Positions 8,130-15,777 of a stretch of DNA of 21,754 nt are shown one piece after another. Positions within the stretch are counted from its first letter, which is position 1, and every line of letters begins with the position of its first letter. Location: the NCBI GenBank assembly GCA_041263285.1, contig JBFSVS010000016.1, forward strand, positions 1 to 21,754. The letters run 5' to 3'. Origin of the DNA: Acidiparvus fluvialis. Its GTDB lineage: Bacteria > Acidobacteriota > Holophagae > Holophagales > Holophagaceae. The position numbers and the translations under genes are program-made. Below the pieces are notes generated by a model. It was not told the DNA's origin. It did no database searches and saw nothing but the letters and a program-made list of their open reading frames with translations.

Positions 8130-9860
8130 CTATTTTGTCCGTCGGTCCTTGGCTAAAAGATCGCTCTTTCGTTTGATTAAAATCGATATTTCATTTTCCA
8201 ATTGCTGAAGCATTTTTGGGTTTATCAAAGTCGCAGGCTCTTGAATTTTCCGTTGCAAACTCAGCCTTTCTCGGTCTAAATAGGCCATTTCTAGCCTTCT
8301 TTTCACGCCATCCATATTGGGTAGGTATTCGCCAGCTCCGCGGGAGGAATATTGAGCGTCGATGGTGGAAATAACCTGCTCAATCTCTTCTTCTCGTTTA
8401 CCATCCCCATATTCTAAGTCTAGGGCTTGTTGGAGATAACTTGAACCCTCAAGTTCAATCCACCACGCTTCAGGAATCTGCCGTATTTCATCTTTTTCAT
8501 GCCCCTTGGAGAAAAGAAAGAGCATTTCTTTGACAAGGTCATTAAGGCGAAGCTTAGGTAATACTTTTGATGAAACTTCCTGAGGTTCATTTTTTATCTT
8601 GATAGTAGAAGTATTCATTGCTTTATTCATCTCGCTCACTGGGATCTGCAATTGATGTCCTAGTGATGCGAGAAGGGATCGAGATTCAGTGTTTTTGGGA
8701 AGATAGGGTAGAAACTCGGTCATCAATTTAAAGACCGACATTCTCTCTGATAGTCTCGATAGATCTTTACCGGTTAATAATCGATTGAGGATAAAAGAGG
8801 TCCAATCCGGGGCATGAATAAGAGCCTCTTTAAATCCCTCAGATCCTAACTTTAGAGACCAGCTATCTGGGTCTTCGTCTTGAGGCAGTTCGAGAAGACG
8901 AAGCTCGAATTCCATAGGAAGGGCTGCCTTCAGAGAAGAGTGCATCGCTTTTCTTCCAGCGTCATCTCCGTCGAAACAAAAAATTAGACGGTGGGTGTAG
9001 CGCTTTAAGACTTTTAGATGATCCTCTGTAAGAGCGGTACCCATGGGGGCAACCCCTTGAAGGATATTTAGCTTCTGAAGTTGGAGGACATCAAAGTATC
9101 CTTCGACGATGAGTAGACCCTCCTTGGCGTTATGCCGAGCTTTGTCCATGCCAAAAAGCGTATGACTCTTTTTGAACAAATTAGTCTCCCGGGTATTCAG
9201 ATACTTCGGTTGGCTGTCCCCCATGGTTCTACCCGCGAAAGCAATAATTCGGCCCCTTGGATCTCGAATAGGTATCGTAATTCGATCTCTGAGGAAGTCT
9301 ATGGACTTCCCCTTTTCGGTCTTTGAAGACAGACCCGACAAATGTATTTGTTCAATTGAGTATAGTGAAGATTGAAGATGGTTTATTAGTTCATCCCATG
9401 AATCATTAGCAAAACCGAAGCCAAAGTCAGATATTTGTGATTCATTAAATCCTCTTTTTTTAATATATGAGATGGCTTTAGGGTCCTTCTCTAAATTTTT
9501 CTGAAAAAATAATTGAGCCTGCTCCAGGATATTCCTCAAAGATTCATCTTGTGCTACGGCTTGAGAAGATTTTTGCTTTCGATTTGGTAATTCAATACCA
9601 GACTGTTGGGCAAGTAATTCGAGCGCCTCTGAAAAAGTTATATTCTCTCTCTCCTGAATCCAATGAAAAACATCCCCAGTCTTTCCACAGCCAAAGCAGT
9701 GAAAGTATTGGCTTTGAGGGTTAACATAGAAACTTGGAGTCTTTTCGGAGTGAAAAGGACATAGCCCTTTAAAATTTGCCCCCACTTTCTGAAGTTTGAC
9801 GTTTTGACTTATAAGGGCTACCAAATCAATAGCATCTTTAACTTGCTTAGTAACATTCAT
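8130..9860 (-). CDS. dnaG: DNA primase
   Basis: Makes RNA primers for DNA replication and works with the replicative helicase DnaB. The 576-residue protein is close to the usual length. The N-terminal CHC2 zinc domain shows C34, H37, C55 and C58 in the CPFHSEKTPSF and CFGCGKTGDVF motifs. The catalytic core follows (FLRDRITIPIRDPRGRIIAF at about 189-208). The TOPRIM fold has E253 in IVEGYFDVL and D297/D299 in FCFDGDDAGR, which bind metal. The C-terminal part is helical and charged, as expected for the helicase-binding domain, but its sequence is not conserved enough to confirm this by eye. The start is ATG with no obvious ribosome site. It precedes rpoD in the same direction. The rpsU gene that often leads this operon is missing; an OPA transporter lies upstream instead, 47 bases away. 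Confidence 0.97.
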   Translation of the reverse strand: MNVTKQVKDAIDLVALISQNVKLQKVGANFKGLCPFHSEKTPSFYVNPQSQYFHCFGCGKTGDVFHWIQERENITFSEALELLAQQSGIELPNRKQKSSQAVAQDESLRNILEQAQLFFQKNLEKDPKAISYIKKRGFNESQISDFGFGFANDSWDELINHLQSSLYSIEQIHLSGLSSKTEKGKSIDFLRDRITIPIRDPRGRIIAFAGRTMGDSQPKYLNTRETNLFKKSHTLFGMDKARHNAKEGLLIVEGYFDVLQLQKLNILQGVAPMGTALTEDHLKVLKRYTHRLIFCFDGDDAGRKAMHSSLKAALPMEFELRLLELPQDEDPDSWSLKLGSEGFKEALIHAPDWTSFILNRLLTGKDLSRLSERMSVFKLMTEFLPYLPKNTESRSLLASLGHQLQIPVSEMNKAMNTSTIKIKNEPQEVSSKVLPKLRLNDLVKEMLFLFSKGHEKDEIRQIPEAWWIELEGSSYLQQALDLEYGDGKREEEIEQVISTIDAQYSSRGAGEYLPNMDGVKRRLEMAYLDRERLSLQRKIQEPATLINPKMLQQLENEISILIKRKSDLLAKDRRTK

Positions 9861-9907
9861 AGTCGATCATTTTACTATCAAGGTATTTAGGGTTGAAAGA
9901 ATGGTTA

Positions 9908-11248
9908 TCAATGGCGCGCCGATGGATTGGGATCTGCGTTCCACATCTTCAGCATTACAAAAGCACCAAATAGACTACAGGGGAGAAGCAAAGCCGCCCA
10001 GTACCATGCATTTAGAGGCATGGCTTCCGGACCCCATCCGTATGTTTTGAGAACCCAACCCATCACAATGCCGCTAAATCCACTCCCAAAATATTGAAAA
10101 GAATCGACAAAGCCCACGACTGTTGCGGCACCCCGTGTTCCCCCAAAATCTGCTCCCGCCGCTCCGCTTAAAAGCCCATGGATACCTAGGGCTAACATGG
10201 TCCCGAGGCCCATACAAACGATGGCTATGATTTGACCCGTGGTTGAAGTGGCGTATGGCGAGTACCCAAGGATCGCAAAAATGAATAGTTGGGCTACAAA
10301 AAAGATGAAAGCAGACGGAGCCCTTCTAGATTGAAAATACTTATCACTAATCCAACCGCTCAACAAGCTACCAGATGCTCCACCGGTAAAAAGGGCAATT
10401 CCAGACCATGCAAAGAGGGGATGAGACTTTGACATCGACTGAACTTCATTGAGGTATTCGGTAGCGTAGAGCAGCAGTCCTTGTCTGATAAATCCCGTAA
10501 AAAACTCAGCCATGACCAACATAAGAATTACAGGTCTGCTAAAAAGCTTCTCTCTGAAGTGCGAGAGGGTAATTTTACTCAGCCGGGTATCACCCTTTAT
10601 TGATCCATCTCCCGTATCGATATCTTCTAGGCCACATTCGCTAGGGGTATTCCTGACAACATAATAATCAATGATCGAAAAAATAAACATTAATACAGAA
10701 GGTACAAACCATATGAATGTCCAAGAATAGTGAGAGATAATCCAAGCTCCGAATGTATTCGTCAAAATAAAACTTGTAGAAAGCACGGCTCCAAAGATCC
10801 CACCGAAAATACCGCGCTGTTTAACGGGAAACCAAGCGCTATTGATTTTGACAATCGAGAGGCCGCCCCAACTTTGAAAATACATGTTGAGTGACCAAAG
10901 TATAGTAAGAGGTATCAGAATTTTCGTAACCTGAGTGTTTAGGAAAAAAAAGCCAATCCCGGCGTTCAAAATAGCAGACCCTACGGTAGCGACAATTATT
11001 CCTTTTCGTCCACCTAAACGATCTATGATGGATCCATTAATAGCAACCGATAGCGCATAGGTCCAGAAACCACACGCAGCAATTAAGCCCATTTCGGCTT
11101 TATCCAGATAGAAGGTTTGCCCAATATCATCTTTTACTAAATTGAAATTGAAGCGACCCATGTACATACAAGAGTATGTAAGCGCTAGTGGGATCCAATT
11201 CAATGATCGCCGCTTATTAAATGCCCCCGCCATAGTTTGAAGATTCAT
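9908..11248 (-). CDS. MFS transporter of the organophosphate:phosphate antiporter family (GlpT/UhpT-like)
   Basis: An inner-membrane carrier of 446 residues with about 12 hydrophobic helices. Members of this family exchange inorganic phosphate for glycerol-3-phosphate or sugar phosphates. The family signs are clear: YMGRFNFNLV (R32) lines up with the substrate-binding Arg45 region of GlpT, and FIRQGLLLYATEYL (R255) lines up with the second substrate arginine (GlpT Arg269). The MFS loop between helices 2 and 3 (DRLGGRKG, 76-83) and the central 'TPSECGL' segment are also GlpT-like. Both substrate arginines are kept, so a phosphorylated substrate is likely; which one cannot be read from the sequence. 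The start is ATG at 11248 with only a weak ribosome site; another in-frame ATG five codons later is possible. It is divergent from the aldolase gene, which would suit uptake of a glycolytic phosphate ester. Confidence 0.88.
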   Translation of the reverse strand: MNLQTMAGAFNKRRSLNWIPLALTYSCMYMGRFNFNLVKDDIGQTFYLDKAEMGLIAACGFWTYALSVAINGSIIDRLGGRKGIIVATVGSAILNAGIGFFFLNTQVTKILIPLTILWSLNMYFQSWGGLSIVKINSAWFPVKQRGIFGGIFGAVLSTSFILTNTFGAWIISHYSWTFIWFVPSVLMFIFSIIDYYVVRNTPSECGLEDIDTGDGSIKGDTRLSKITLSHFREKLFSRPVILMLVMAEFFTGFIRQGLLLYATEYLNEVQSMSKSHPLFAWSGIALFTGGASGSLLSGWISDKYFQSRRAPSAFIFFVAQLFIFAILGYSPYATSTTGQIIAIVCMGLGTMLALGIHGLLSGAAGADFGGTRGAATVVGFVDSFQYFGSGFSGIVMGWVLKTYGWGPEAMPLNAWYWAALLLPCSLFGAFVMLKMWNADPNPSARH

Positions 11249-11271
11249 CTTGCTTTAAGGGTATCTTACTT

Positions 11272-11325
11272 CATAGTTGCTATGACTTAGGCTAAATGCC
11301 GCCCATCTGTATTTGCGATAGCCTA
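11272..11325. promoter_or_regulatory. Inverted repeats in the divergent transporter/aldolase promoter region
   Basis: The 121-base gap between the divergent transporter and aldolase genes has two inverted repeats. One is a close palindrome, CATAG-ttg-CTATG (11272-11284). The other is a wider pair, TAGGCTA (11288-11294) and TAGCCTA (11319-11325), separated by 24 bases. They could be operator half-sites or chance. No strong -35/-10 pair was found for either gene. Confidence 0.25.
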
Positions 11326-11369
11326 GACAATATCGACTAAAATAATCAAGTACCCTCTAGGACCACCTT

Positions 11370-12287
11370 ATGACAAAACGAACCGATGAAATTTTATCTT
11401 GGTATAAATCCGACTCGCCTATGGTCCGAGAAAACCTCAAAAAATTATTGACTCACGGAGAACTCTCTGGAACTGGTAAATTTGTGATTCTCCCAGTCGA
11501 TCAGGGCTTCGAACACGGACCGGCCCGATCTTTTGCGGTCAATCCACCCTCTTACGACCCCAATTATCATGTCGAACTTGCTATTGAGTCAGGTTGTAAT
11601 GCATACGCTGCCCCCTTGGGTTTTATAGAATTTGTCGCAAGCGAATACCGAGGAAAGATTCCCTTCATATTGAAATTGAATAACTCTGATGTACTTAGCA
11701 AAGGCCACGATCCCCAAAGTGCAATCACCGCATCTGTTAAAGACGCCCTAAGACTAGGTTGTACGGCTGTGGGTTACACCATCTATCCGGGCAGCGCCCT
11801 GAGGAATCAGCAATACGAGGCTCTACGGAAAATTATTGCTGAAGCCAGAGATGCAGGGCTTCCAACTGTTGTGTGGGCTTATCCACGGGGTCAAGGCCTC
11901 TCTAAAGAGGGTGAGACTGCTGTTGATGTTATCGCGTATGCAGCTCATCTATCGTGTCAACTAGGTGCGCATATTGTTAAAGTTAAGCCTCCCAAAGATC
12001 ATATTGAGCATCCCGCTGCCCTAGAAGCATTCAAGAAGGCATCCATATCGACTTCGTCACTAAAAGACCGAATCAGCGAAGTAGTTCGAAGTTCTTTTGC
12101 GGGCAAGCGAATCGTTATCTTTTCTGGTGGCGAAACAAAGTCTAAAGAAGAAATCTTGAAAGAAGTATCTGAGATTGCTGCAGGTGGAGGATTTGGCTCC
12201 ATCATGGGAAGAAATGCTTTCCAGCGTCCCCGAAGTGAGGCGCTAACCCTTCTTCGGGAAGTTATGGATATTTATAAAGCGAGTTAG
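11370..12287 (+). CDS. Class I fructose-bisphosphate aldolase (DhnA/FbaB type)
   Basis: Cleaves fructose 1,6-bisphosphate to dihydroxyacetone phosphate and glyceraldehyde 3-phosphate, or the reverse in gluconeogenesis, through a lysine Schiff base. The 305-residue protein shows the DhnA-type (beta/alpha)8 barrel signs: ILPVDQGFEHGP (40-51), GCTAVGYTIYPGS (130-142), WAYPRG (169-174), AHIVKVKPP (200-208) holding the likely catalytic lysine (K204, by analogy with the ADIVK motif of E. coli FbaB), and the phosphate-binding FSGG (251-254) and GRNAFQRP (280-287). No class II zinc motif is present. ATG is preceded by AGGA at a good distance. It is divergent from the OPA transporter, which may share its regulation, and faces the small zinc-ribbon gene with 15 bases between stop codons. 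The family is certain; whether this is the main glycolytic aldolase is inferred. Confidence 0.93.
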   Translation: MTKRTDEILSWYKSDSPMVRENLKKLLTHGELSGTGKFVILPVDQGFEHGPARSFAVNPPSYDPNYHVELAIESGCNAYAAPLGFIEFVASEYRGKIPFILKLNNSDVLSKGHDPQSAITASVKDALRLGCTAVGYTIYPGSALRNQQYEALRKIIAEARDAGLPTVVWAYPRGQGLSKEGETAVDVIAYAAHLSCQLGAHIVKVKPPKDHIEHPAALEAFKKASISTSSLKDRISEVVRSSFAGKRIVIFSGGETKSKEEILKEVSEIAAGGGFGSIMGRNAFQRPRSEALTLLREVMDIYKAS

Positions 12288-12302
12288 TCTCGTTCTCTTC
12301 AT

Positions 12303-12437
12303 TCAGCTCAATTGGCATGTTTCGCCATTGCAGCACTCTTCCGAATTAGTCCCACATTTAGAGCATTGTCCATGACCATGGACCCAAATCAAATCGGCTA
12401 GATTACCACACCAGTGACAAAAGATTTGAGGATACAC
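12303..12437 (-). CDS. Small Cys/His-rich zinc-ribbon protein (44 aa)
   Basis: A short reading frame on the minus strand fills the gap between the aldolase and SCP2-domain genes. It starts at GTG (12437-12435), with GAGAG seven bases upstream, and ends at TGA (12305-12303). The 44-residue product begins with a CHWCGN knuckle (C7, C10), continues WVHGHGQCSKCG (H20, H22, C25, C28) and ends EECCNGETC (C35, C36, C41). Seven cysteines and two histidines in two CxxC knuckles plus a CC-x4-C tail cannot plausibly arise by chance in 135 bases and indicate a metal-binding mini-protein. The pattern HGHxxCxxCG with a CC-x-GE tail resembles small uncharacterised zinc-ribbon proteins I recall from other bacteria; I cannot name a function. 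It is divergent from the SCP2-domain gene (42 bases between starts), so the two may share a promoter region. Confidence 0.72.
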   Translation of the reverse strand: MYPQIFCHWCGNLADLIWVHGHGQCSKCGTNSEECCNGETCQLS

Positions 12438-12451
12438 TCGACTACTCTCTC

Positions 12452-12457
12452 TATAAT
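12452..12457 (+). promoter_or_regulatory. Candidate -10 element for the SCP2-domain gene
   Basis: A perfect TATAAT lies 22 bases before the ATG at 12480. The nearest -35-like hexamer is TTGAGG at 12426-12431, but the spacing of 20 is poor. It falls in the 42-base gap between divergent starts and would give a very short leader with the AAGAG ribosome site. The element is plausible but unproven. Confidence 0.35.
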
Positions 12458-12479
12458 CAAATTAGTATAAGAGCTAAAA

Positions 12480-13124
12480 ATGTCGGTAGAAAAAGTATTC
12501 AAGCAAATGCCCGATTTATTCCGACCTGATCGCGCCCTTGGTCTTAACGCCACATATCTTTTTATCTGCAGTGAGTCAGAAGAGGATACCTTTCAGGTCT
12601 CCATAGAAGATCAAACAATCTCCATCCAGAGAGGTCGGTCTAAAAAACCTGATGTGATAGTTAGGGTCAAATCAGAAGACTGGGTAGCAATCTCTGAAAA
12701 TAGACTTGATGGATTGAAAGCTTACCTAGAGGGCAAAATAAAAGTGGAGGGTAGCCTTGCCCTTTTCCAGAGATTCTCAAAGCTTTTCAAGTCGCTACAT
12801 CGTCGAAATTCAGGAAGGCCCCTCGAAGAGATTATTTCTCAACAAGTTACGAGTAGTGGAGAGAACATCAAAATTAGCCTCCTAAAGCCATCTTCCTCGA
12901 CCAATGCTCTGTGGGGTGCTGAAGATTACCTAAGGCCTGTTCTTGAAGGCTCCTCTTCTCCCAATGCCTGGTTCTTATCTGGACACCTAGGCTGGTCAGG
13001 GGACCCCGACACCATAAATAGGTTTTGTAATTACTGTAAATTAAATCCCATCAAAGCTCGTAAGGTTCCACTTTGGCAGCTGGTGTTAACGTTTATAAAA
13101 GCCAAATTAAGGTTTTTTATTTAG
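12480..13124 (+). CDS. SCP2-domain protein with an uncharacterised C-terminal region
   Basis: The N-terminal half (about residues 1-108) reads as an SCP2 sterol-carrier fold, a hydrophobic-cavity domain that binds lipids or acyl chains. It shows FQVSIEDQTISIQRG, then PDVIVRVKSEDWVAI, then LKAYLEGKIKVEGSLALFQR, the typical order of the family. Residues about 109-214 form a second part I do not recognise. It contains a Trp/Gly-rich stretch (AWFLSGHLGWSGDPDTINRF), two cysteines near 190 and a basic, hydrophobic tail (LVLTFIKAKLRFFI) that could lie on a membrane. It is not the coiled-coil tail of UbiJ, the SCP2 protein of quinone synthesis. ATG is preceded by AAGAG. It is divergent from the small zinc-ribbon gene, and its 3' end overlaps the convergent lipoprotein gene by 18 bases. 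Ligand and role are unknown. Confidence 0.8.
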   Translation: MSVEKVFKQMPDLFRPDRALGLNATYLFICSESEEDTFQVSIEDQTISIQRGRSKKPDVIVRVKSEDWVAISENRLDGLKAYLEGKIKVEGSLALFQRFSKLFKSLHRRNSGRPLEEIISQQVTSSGENIKISLLKPSSSTNALWGAEDYLRPVLEGSSSPNAWFLSGHLGWSGDPDTINRFCNYCKLNPIKARKVPLWQLVLTFIKAKLRFFI

Positions 13125-13640
13125 GTTTATCGTTTGGCTAGTTAGAGAAGGGTGTAAAAGGTTAAAAGGAATAGGCTTGGATTCACTCCCCATAGAGAAA
13201 ACCCGGTAGGGAAACTCCTCAGACTTGCTATTCAGTGTATAGAAAAATGGGTGACCCCAACCATCGAGGGGCAGGGTGCTTAAGTACTGCGGATAGAGTT
13301 CATTGAGAGTGCTAGGTAGTTTTTTCTTATCAGTACGATAACGTTCAATAGCAATTACGATTCTAATCATTGATCGCCTGGTCTCGAGCATACGGTTATC
13401 GAAGTCTTTATCAAGTCTCTTGGTGACAAAAAATAGCTCCGCTTTGGCCTTAGTAGCCTCATCCGAATTTGGATAGTCAGTAATGATTTGATTTAAAAGA
13501 ACTTGGGCTGCTTTGTATTGATTCTCATTAGTGAGAATTCTCGATTGGTCAAGTAAGAGGCGGGGAGTATCGGATGAGCAGCCTAGCGAGGCTGATACTA
13601 TTAGGGTGCTTATGATTCGATAGTTTTTTGTAAAGAACAT
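13107..13640 (-). CDS. Putative lipoprotein with a GspG-like pseudopilin globular domain
   Basis: A 177-residue protein with an N-terminal signal (IISTLIVSASLGC) ending in a lipobox-like site, so Cys21 would be lipidated. The -3 residue is Ser, which is not ideal. Residues 25-75 look like a helical, TPR-like repeat with the YPNSDEA motif often seen in envelope proteins. Residues 85-155 resemble the globular end of type II secretion pseudopilins such as GspG: a helix (MIRIVIAIERYRTD), then KLPSTLNEL, then LPLDGWGHPFFY and a VFSMGSESKP end. The prepilin leader and methylated N-terminal helix of true pseudopilins are absent, so it is not itself a pilin. No secretion genes are nearby. It converges on, and overlaps, the SCP2-domain gene by 18 bases, and is divergent from udk. 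Its function is unknown. Confidence 0.78.
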   Translation of the reverse strand: MFFTKNYRIISTLIVSASLGCSSDTPRLLLDQSRILTNENQYKAAQVLLNQIITDYPNSDEATKAKAELFFVTKRLDKDFDNRMLETRRSMIRIVIAIERYRTDKKKLPSTLNELYPQYLSTLPLDGWGHPFFYTLNSKSEEFPYRVFSMGSESKPIPFNLLHPSLTSQTINLNKKP

Positions 13641-13693
13641 AGACTGAAGTATATCTATCTCGAGAGTAAGATGGTATTTGAGGGTAATTTACT

Positions 13694-14326
13694 GTGAATA
13701 AAGGACCTTGGCTCATCGGGATTGTCGGTGGATCCGGAAGTGGGAAAACTTCTGTAGCTAAAGCCCTCTCCCAAAAACTTACAGAAGAAGGGGTGACCCC
13801 TACTCTATTAGATTTAGATGCTTACTATAATCCCAAAGAAGTTAATAAAAATAAGTTTGCTCCTGACCCGATCAATTACGATCATCCCAAGGCCCTAGAT
13901 GTAGAATTGATGGCTAAACATCTTTATGAACTCAAACAGGGGAGGACTATAGAAAAGCCTCTATATGATTTCACAGTGTCCGATCGTAAGGGATGGGACA
14001 CGCCCATGGTTGCTGAAGAAGTTGTCATTCTCGAAGGACTACTTCTTTTTGCCTTACCTGAAATTAGAAGTCAGTTAGATGTCAAAGTATTCGTAGATAC
14101 GGACTCGGATATCCGATTGATTCGAAGGCTCAACCGTGACATGAAGGAAAGAAAGAGAACTTTTGAAAGTGTCATTCGGCAGTACGAATTTAGCGTAAGG
14201 CCCATGCACCTTGAGTTTGTCGAGCCCAGTAAAAGATGGGCTGATATCATCATTCCCGTGGGTGTAGAGAACACAATGGCGTTAGATATGCTTTTTCATC
14301 ATGTTTTAGCCCGAATCAGGAAGTAA
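13694..14326 (+). CDS. udk: Uridine kinase
   Basis: Phosphorylates uridine and cytidine to UMP and CMP in pyrimidine salvage. The 210-residue length matches the family (E. coli 213). The P-loop is GGSGSGKTS at 12-20. DLDAYY (about 40-45) corresponds to the nucleoside-binding DxFY region, NYDHPKALD follows (61-69), then KPLYDF, and EGLLLF (114-119) is the conserved strand before the lid. RRLNRDMKERKRT (144-156) is the arginine-rich lid segment. The start is GTG with GAGGG nine bases upstream. It heads a plus-strand run: the next gene begins 10 bases after the stop. Phosphoribulokinase-type relatives share the fold, but the length and motifs favour uridine kinase. Confidence 0.92.
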   Translation: MNKGPWLIGIVGGSGSGKTSVAKALSQKLTEEGVTPTLLDLDAYYNPKEVNKNKFAPDPINYDHPKALDVELMAKHLYELKQGRTIEKPLYDFTVSDRKGWDTPMVAEEVVILEGLLLFALPEIRSQLDVKVFVDTDSDIRLIRRLNRDMKERKRTFESVIRQYEFSVRPMHLEFVEPSKRWADIIIPVGVENTMALDMLFHHVLARIRK

Positions 14327-14336
14327 AGGACTTTTC

Positions 14337-15248
14337 GTGGAATCAGGACTCATAGAGATTAATAAAGCATACGAGAGAATCTCTCCCTATGTACGTCGAA
14401 CACCGCTTCTTGAAGTGGACTTTCATATCAATAATAGAACCCAGAAGTTGCTTTTGAAACTCGAATATCTTCAGGTAGGAGGAAGTTTTAAATTGAGGGG
14501 AGCTCTCAATAAAGTAGCAACCACCCAATCTTCAACGGTTATCGCTTTTAGCGGCGGAAATCATGGTATTGGGGTTGCGTATGCCGCTCAATGCTTCAAC
14601 AAAAAAGCAATTATATACCTACCTAGCTGGGCGCCATCCTTTAAGGCAAAGATTATTAAATCATTCGGAGCCGAGCTGAAGATGCTAGACGACCCTATGC
14701 ATGTCGTCTATGAAAGAGCAATAAGCCACTCGCAGGATATACAAGCGTCTTTTATTCACCCTTATGACGACCTCGATGTCATTCATGGGGCTGGAACTAT
14801 AGGCTTAGAGCTTGATCATGCGCTTCATCCTAAAGACTGGCTTGTTGGCGTCGGCGGCGGAGGCTTATTAAGCGGCTTAACATTAGCGCTTCCACACCAG
14901 AACGTTCTGCCGGTTGAAAGCGTTCTCTGCCCAAGTTTATTCGAAGCTCAGCGCAAAAATAAACCTGTGCCTGTTTTACCCTCTGGCATTGCCCAAAGTG
15001 GTCTAGGGGCTCCTTCTATCGGTCAGTACAATTGGGACATCATTCGTGAAAAGAATCACCCCGTTAAGCGCGTATCAGACGAAATGATTAGGTCTGCTCA
15101 AAATTGGCTTTGGAGTCATTGTCGAATTCTTCTGGAGCCTTCGGGAGCCACGGCGCTAGCAGCGCTATTTGAAGCTGATTGGCAATTCTCGACAGACCCG
15201 GTGGGCATCATTCTTTGTGGTGCAAATACGGATGAAATGCCATCATAA
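14337..15248 (+). CDS. PLP-dependent threonine/serine dehydratase (or serine racemase) without ACT domain
   Basis: A fold-type II PLP enzyme of 303 residues that would deaminate L-threonine or L-serine to a 2-oxo acid, or racemise serine. The PLP lysine is K52 in GGSFKLRGALNK. The cofactor-phosphate motif FSGGNHG is at 71-77, a glycine-rich loop GVGGGGLLSG at 171-180, and LLEPSGATALAAL near 257-269 is typical of the family. There is no C-terminal ACT domain, so it is not the isoleucine-feedback type (IlvA). Length and motifs match catabolic dehydratases and serine racemases, which cannot be told apart by eye. The start is GTG, six bases after AAAGGA and 10 bases after the udk stop, so the two are probably cotranscribed. 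The yajQ gene follows 25 bases later. Confidence 0.88.
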   Translation: MESGLIEINKAYERISPYVRRTPLLEVDFHINNRTQKLLLKLEYLQVGGSFKLRGALNKVATTQSSTVIAFSGGNHGIGVAYAAQCFNKKAIIYLPSWAPSFKAKIIKSFGAELKMLDDPMHVVYERAISHSQDIQASFIHPYDDLDVIHGAGTIGLELDHALHPKDWLVGVGGGGLLSGLTLALPHQNVLPVESVLCPSLFEAQRKNKPVPVLPSGIAQSGLGAPSIGQYNWDIIREKNHPVKRVSDEMIRSAQNWLWSHCRILLEPSGATALAALFEADWQFSTDPVGIILCGANTDEMPS

Positions 15249-15273
15249 ATAATAGGAATGGAGAACCCATCTT

Positions 15274-15777
15274 ATGGCTTCAGAATGTAGTTTTGATGTA
15301 GTTTCTAAAGTAGATTTTCAAGAGGTCAAGAATGCTACAGAGCACTCGTTGAAGGAGATTAAACAGCGGTATGATTTCAAGGGCTCAGTATCAAATATTG
15401 AATTAAGTGGCACGGACAAGATAATTCTTACTAGTGATGATGAAATAAAACTCAAAGCAGTTATTGATGTTCTTCAGAGTAAACTCTTTAAGCGTGGAGT
15501 AAGTATTCGCTCCCTGACATACGGCAAAATACAGCAGGCATCCAAAGGGACGGTACGACAAGAAATCACCATCTCACAGGGTATTCCGCAAGATAAAGCA
15601 AAGATCTTCGTTAATGGCATCAAAGAAAAAAAATTCAAAGTCCAAGTCTCTATCCAGGGAGATCAGTTGAGAGTTTCAGGCAAAGACAAAGATACTCTAC
15701 AAGAAGTTATTGCCTACATTCGCCAGGAACAAAATCGAGCTAATATCGATGTTCAAATTGTTAACCTAAGAGGATAA
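15274..15777 (+). CDS. yajQ: YajQ family nucleotide-binding protein (UPF0234)
   Basis: A 167-residue protein matching YajQ end to end. It opens ASECSFDVVSKVDFQEVKNA, continues EIKQRYDFKGS and ITISQGIPQDKAK, and ends in QEVIAYIRQEQ with a short tail. The family has two similar alpha/beta domains and binds nucleic acid or nucleotides; in Xanthomonas a member binds cyclic di-GMP and acts on transcription, while the role in most bacteria is not settled. ATG is preceded by GGAG ten bases upstream. Its TAA stop directly abuts the ATG of the polyprenyl synthase gene, so the two are likely coupled. Confidence 0.94.
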   Translation: MASECSFDVVSKVDFQEVKNATEHSLKEIKQRYDFKGSVSNIELSGTDKIILTSDDEIKLKAVIDVLQSKLFKRGVSIRSLTYGKIQQASKGTVRQEITISQGIPQDKAKIFVNGIKEKKFKVQVSIQGDQLRVSGKDKDTLQEVIAYIRQEQNRANIDVQIVNLRG

